Part shown: one piece after another, positions 19,001-22,131 of the stretch | Position numbering within the stretch: the stretch's first letter is position 1 | How the letters are laid out: the number at the start of each line of letters is the position of its first letter | NCBI GenBank assembly: GCA_001970855.1 | Contig: LSSN01003360.1 | Coordinates: 1-22,131, forward strand | From: Smittium culicis | Lineage: Eukaryota; Kickxellomycota; Harpellomycetes; Harpellales; Legeriomycetaceae | Direction: 5' to 3' | Length of the DNA stretch: 22,131 nt | Made by a program: the position numbers and the translations under genes | The notes under the pieces: model-generated | The model's input: the letters and a program-made list of their open reading frames with translations, nothing else | Databases searched by the model: none | What the model was told of the DNA's origin: nothing

Positions 19001-20878
19001 TATTCGTATGGAAGAGCTACATATAAACCGGATGAACCATCATACGAAATACAATGTACTTCAAACCTAATTAAAGATACTTTTACCTCAATGATAAATC
19101 AGCTATACATTTCTGTCCAAAAAGCTATTCTTGGACCTACTGAAAAAACCGAAACTGATTCTCACACTTCACAAGATTCAAGAGAATCTACAAGTATATC
19201 ATATGTACCTTCAATTTCTACAAGATACATTCTTATAATACTGCTATATTGCTGCTATCCAAAAAAAATCAGCACAAGCAGTAAAAATGACCACCTCTTT
19301 AGCAAAAACTCTACACCATCTTTTCCAGATGACTCAAAAAAACTTGATAGTGATAGCTCAAATAACAGCCCTGCTTCTGATGCAACGTATAGCTATCTCA
19401 CTTCTATCCTTTCAGAAGATGTATTTATTAACAAGCTGGTAAACTTTTTAAACAGCATTAGCGAGCTTTTCAAAACTCACCATGTTAATATCAGCTCATT
19501 TTCAAAATTAGATGAGGCTGAACTATTTGATCTATTAAAAATTCCGATTTTAAACTTCAAATATATCAACACTGCAGCTATTTTTAGTGAAAAATCGTGC
19601 ATACTTGATCACAACAACTTTACTAATATTGACGATATAACAGACAAATGCAAGAATTCTAGCTTTTCAAACTTACTTGATTCCCTCGAAATATGCTACA
19701 TATGGAACTTAGCTACCACAATATCAGATTCTAAAATCTTTCCTATAGATTATAATGCTGAAAAAAATATTTTCTACATGCAAGATACTTCAAAATCTCT
19801 GCAGACTATTTACTCACCTAAAAGCGACAATCCTTTTGAAAAAGTTTCTAGTAATCTCTATACAGATGCTTACAGTAATTCCTGCAATAATGTCTCGGGC
19901 GATTCTGACACTCTTAGCAATTATGATAGTGACGAATCGTATGATCTCGATAGCTTACACCTATCTAATATTGATAAATTAAAACAAGAATACCTTGTTT
20001 TACAAAATCAACTATCTAATGCCTCAAAGCGTCACCGCGTCAAAAAAGCTTCAAGAAAATTGAACTCATCCAAGCTTAAAAACCATAATTCTATAAAAAA
20101 ATCAGCTTTTAATGATGTAAAGGAAAGCAAAAACAGTGAATTAAGCTCTGGATATTTAAGCCTAGACGCTGCTTCATTAAAAAATGCTTGCTTTGTATTT
20201 GACACTAATTGTTATATAGAGTCATTAGATAAAATTAAGGACTTTTTAAATACAAGTGGTTTTGATATATATGTGCCTCTAGCTGTTTTAATGGAGCTTG
20301 ATGGATTAAAATCAAACCCTAATCCGCTAGGTCCGATTTCTAGTAATGCAGTCAGCTTTATAGAGAAATCTTACGAAAATTCAAACTTATTTTTAAGCAA
20401 TAACAAGAAATTTTTTAAAAATGGAACAGAGTTTGATTCAGAGCGTATTCTCTCATCAGACAACCTAAAACATAAAGAGCCTGGTAAACTTCGGATTGTT
20501 ACGATGAAAGGAAATAACCTAACCAATTTAAAGTTTAGAACCGAATCATATTACACTTATGATGAAAACGATACCATACACCGTAAGACTAGATGCATTG
20601 ACGACGTAATAGTCTCAACATGCCAAAAAATCATTTTCCCTACCTCAAAACACAGTAAAACTCCCAATAACAGCATTATGCAAGATAAATCTGATAACAT
20701 GCTGCAAAGCCCTGTCAGAAATTCTCGGGATATAGAACCTATCCGAAGTAATACTGTTGTCCTTGTAACAAGTGATATAAACATGAGAATAAAGGCAACC
20801 ATATTGGGAATAACGACTGTTAGCTTTAAAACGCTTAACAGGTGGTTCAATGACTACAAGAAAAAAAACAATTCATAA
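16075..20878 (+). CDS. SMG6: SMG6/EST1-like NMD endonuclease with PIN domain, two exons
   Basis: In animals SMG6 cuts mRNAs with premature stops near the terminating ribosome, and the family also includes telomerase factor Est1. Exons are 16075-16793 and 16906-20878. The 112-base intron has GTAAGT, a CTAATAA branch-like site near 16872, and a TTTCCAG acceptor. The product is 1563 residues. Residues 1-360 are low-complexity, rich in Ser, Lys, Asn and Pro. About 450-720 form the 14-3-3-like/TPR Est1 domain (HPTISKSVLWFEALSLGTRI, LWRYSIYPIIETFRLI, HKSAEALGDMFRYL, GAPNGILYHRLSILG). The Est1 DNA/RNA-binding-type region continues to about 900, followed by an acidic, Ser-rich stretch. The C-terminal PIN domain (about 1333-1560) keeps all acidic positions: Asp1339 in VFDTN, Glu1370 in ELDGL, Asp1472/1473 in CIDDVI and Asp1530 in SDINMR. 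The 31-residue spacing between the first two matches human SMG6 as I recall it. Catalytic competence is therefore likely. Partner binding is not shown by the sequence. Confidence 0.88.
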
Positions 20879-21440
20879 AAATTCTAAACATTTATTTTTT
20901 ATAGATAAAATTCTATTAATGTTTATAGTTTTTTTCCCTTCATATGTGAAATTATTGTTTCACTTTTATCTCTCCCCTCTCAGTTTTTTCATACTTTTGG
21001 AGCTTATTAAAATTATTTAAATTTAATTACAATATACGAATCTTTAATTTATTACTATTCAACTTCCTCAGCTATAATTGAAACTGTGTGTTCTCATATT
21101 TCTTATAAGATAAATATAGCTTAATGCTGTAGTGAGCCAAATACTCTTAGATTCATTTAACCTTGAAATTAAATTTAAACATCTCTCCTCCCTTCAATAC
21201 AAATACTATTTATTTTAAATCTAAACCTTTTAACCGTAATTATTCTCCTACCTAAGAGATCTTAGCATAATTCTTTATTAAATTAAAAATGTTTTACCTA
21301 AAAACATTTTACAATAATTATTCTTTATTAGCACGATAATTATGAAAAATTAGCTATTTATTACTTCCAACACATATTTTGTTCTATATAATCGATAGAT
21401 AATGTTATCAAATCCATTAATTTTATTTATTCACAATTAC
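20879..21440. other. noncoding region downstream of the SMG6-like gene
   Basis: Very AT-rich, with no supported gene. It holds the SMG6-like 3' UTR and small inverted repeats, among them CTAAG with CTTAG near 21253-21265 and the stem listed separately at 21286-21310. No standard AATAAA was found in the first 100 bases after the stop. Confidence 0.5.
21286..21310. repeat. perfect 10-bp inverted repeat
   Basis: AAAATGTTTT at 21286-21295 pairs with AAAACATTTT at 21301-21310 around a five-base loop. It is too AT-rich and lacks the context to be called a regulator. It may mark the border between the SMG6-like 3' region and the decayed sequence to the right. Confidence 0.4.
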
Positions 21441-22131
21441 CGGATATAGAACTTCAAATGAAGCTCAAAATCGTAGAGATACTAAATATCCTAGGGGTTT
21501 CGACCAAAAGAAGGTCACAACCAAATTTAAACCACAGATAAACAAAAAAATCATTACTATTGACATGGGGGATTATGAAGATGTGTCCCTAAAACATCTA
21601 GTAAATGAAGTAAACCAAAGTTGCTTGAAAAGATCTGTAGCATAGGCTCAGAGCTTAAAATCGGCTGCGCCTGGCCCCAATTCAGTGGATGTCACATAGA
21701 TGCCATAGATAAAATCTAAGACTCCATAAATTGGACATACGATACTAGAAATGGTGATCAGATTGCCAAAGCAACATACTTTATCTTTGGTAAAATCCAA
21801 GATGCGACAAATTTCATGTCATTAAAATTGGGATATAGTAACAAAAAGATAAATCTTTACCAAATGGTTAATCCTGAATAGGATATAACCGTGATTAATG
21901 TCAATAAATACAGAAACATTGGAATTTTATTAAATATAAAAACTATTAAGAAAAAAATAGAACCTTTAGCCACAATATAAGATATATGTGCGTGATGAAA
22001 AAAAAGGAAAAACTATTCGTACATACAGTATACAAATCCTTGTTAAAAAATTGAAACAGGAAATCGAATTGCTGCTCTTCCTTGAACATGATACTGGATT
22101 CATAAATATTTTCTATAAAGGATTTAAACAG
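21441..22131 (+). pseudogene. degraded protein-coding remnant, family not identified
   Basis: Protein-like segments in changing + frames are broken by stops. One frame, open from about 21441 to the TAG at 21643, gives KYPRGFDQKKVTTKFKPQ and IDMGDYEDVSLKHLVNEV. A second frame continues from about 21640 to 21980 with SIGSELKIGCAWPQFSG, SINWTYDTRNGDQIAKATYF and INLYQMVNPE, interrupted by TAA and TAG stops. A third is open to the window end (RTYSIQILVKKLKQEIELLL, then DTGFINIFYKGF). No catalytic motif is recognisable. Higher GC than the region to its left and multiple frame changes suggest a dead mobile-element ORF cut by the window edge, but the family is unknown. Confidence 0.4.

Noticed and set aside
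1..22131. CRISPR array, operon or other prokaryotic-type system
   Set aside because: No regularly spaced repeats were seen, and the genes have spliceosomal introns and eukaryotic families.

Overview
This is nuclear DNA of an AT-rich eukaryote, most likely a fungus. The coding genes are interrupted by short GT-AG introns of about 62 to 144 bases, the standard code fits, and one gene belongs to a Golgi membrane family (UPF0658) that is known from fungi. AT richness, Asn/Ser-rich proteins and the presence of a DIRS-type retroelement are compatible with an early-diverging lineage such as the Harpellales (Smittium-like gut fungi), but this placement is inference.

Layout: positions 1-1000 are noncoding and unusually dense in small hairpins. 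From about 1002 to 4520 lies a decayed DIRS-like (tyrosine-recombinase) retrotransposon on the + strand. It has a short gag-like ORF, then a reverse transcriptase/RNase H full of stops and frameshifts, then a broken tyrosine recombinase. Next come four multi-exon genes. They are TRAPPC2/Trs20 (sedlin; + strand, 5 exons, 5008-5858), a 1537-residue PPR-like protein with a probable mitochondrial presequence (- strand, 4 exons, 11170-6234), a UPF0658 Golgi membrane protein (+ strand, 4 exons, 13384-14642), and an SMG6/EST1-like nonsense-mediated-decay endonuclease with a complete PIN active site (+ strand, 2 exons, 16075-20878). The right edge, from about 21440, holds degraded protein-like sequence that I could not identify. 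TRAPPC2 and the PPR gene converge on a 375-base shared 3' region. The PPR gene and UPF0658 diverge from a 2.2-kb intergenic region of mixed composition.

The four genes serve unrelated housekeeping pathways (ER-Golgi tethering, organelle RNA handling, Golgi membrane, mRNA quality control) and do not form a cluster. All exon joins were worked out by hand from splice signals, reading phase and recalled family sequences, and no database search was run. I found no CRISPR array, tRNA or rRNA. I see no convincing new multi-gene system. The points most worth a second look are the DIRS-like relic, the hairpin-dense left end, the intron-split PPR gene and the features around the SMG6 N-terminus.
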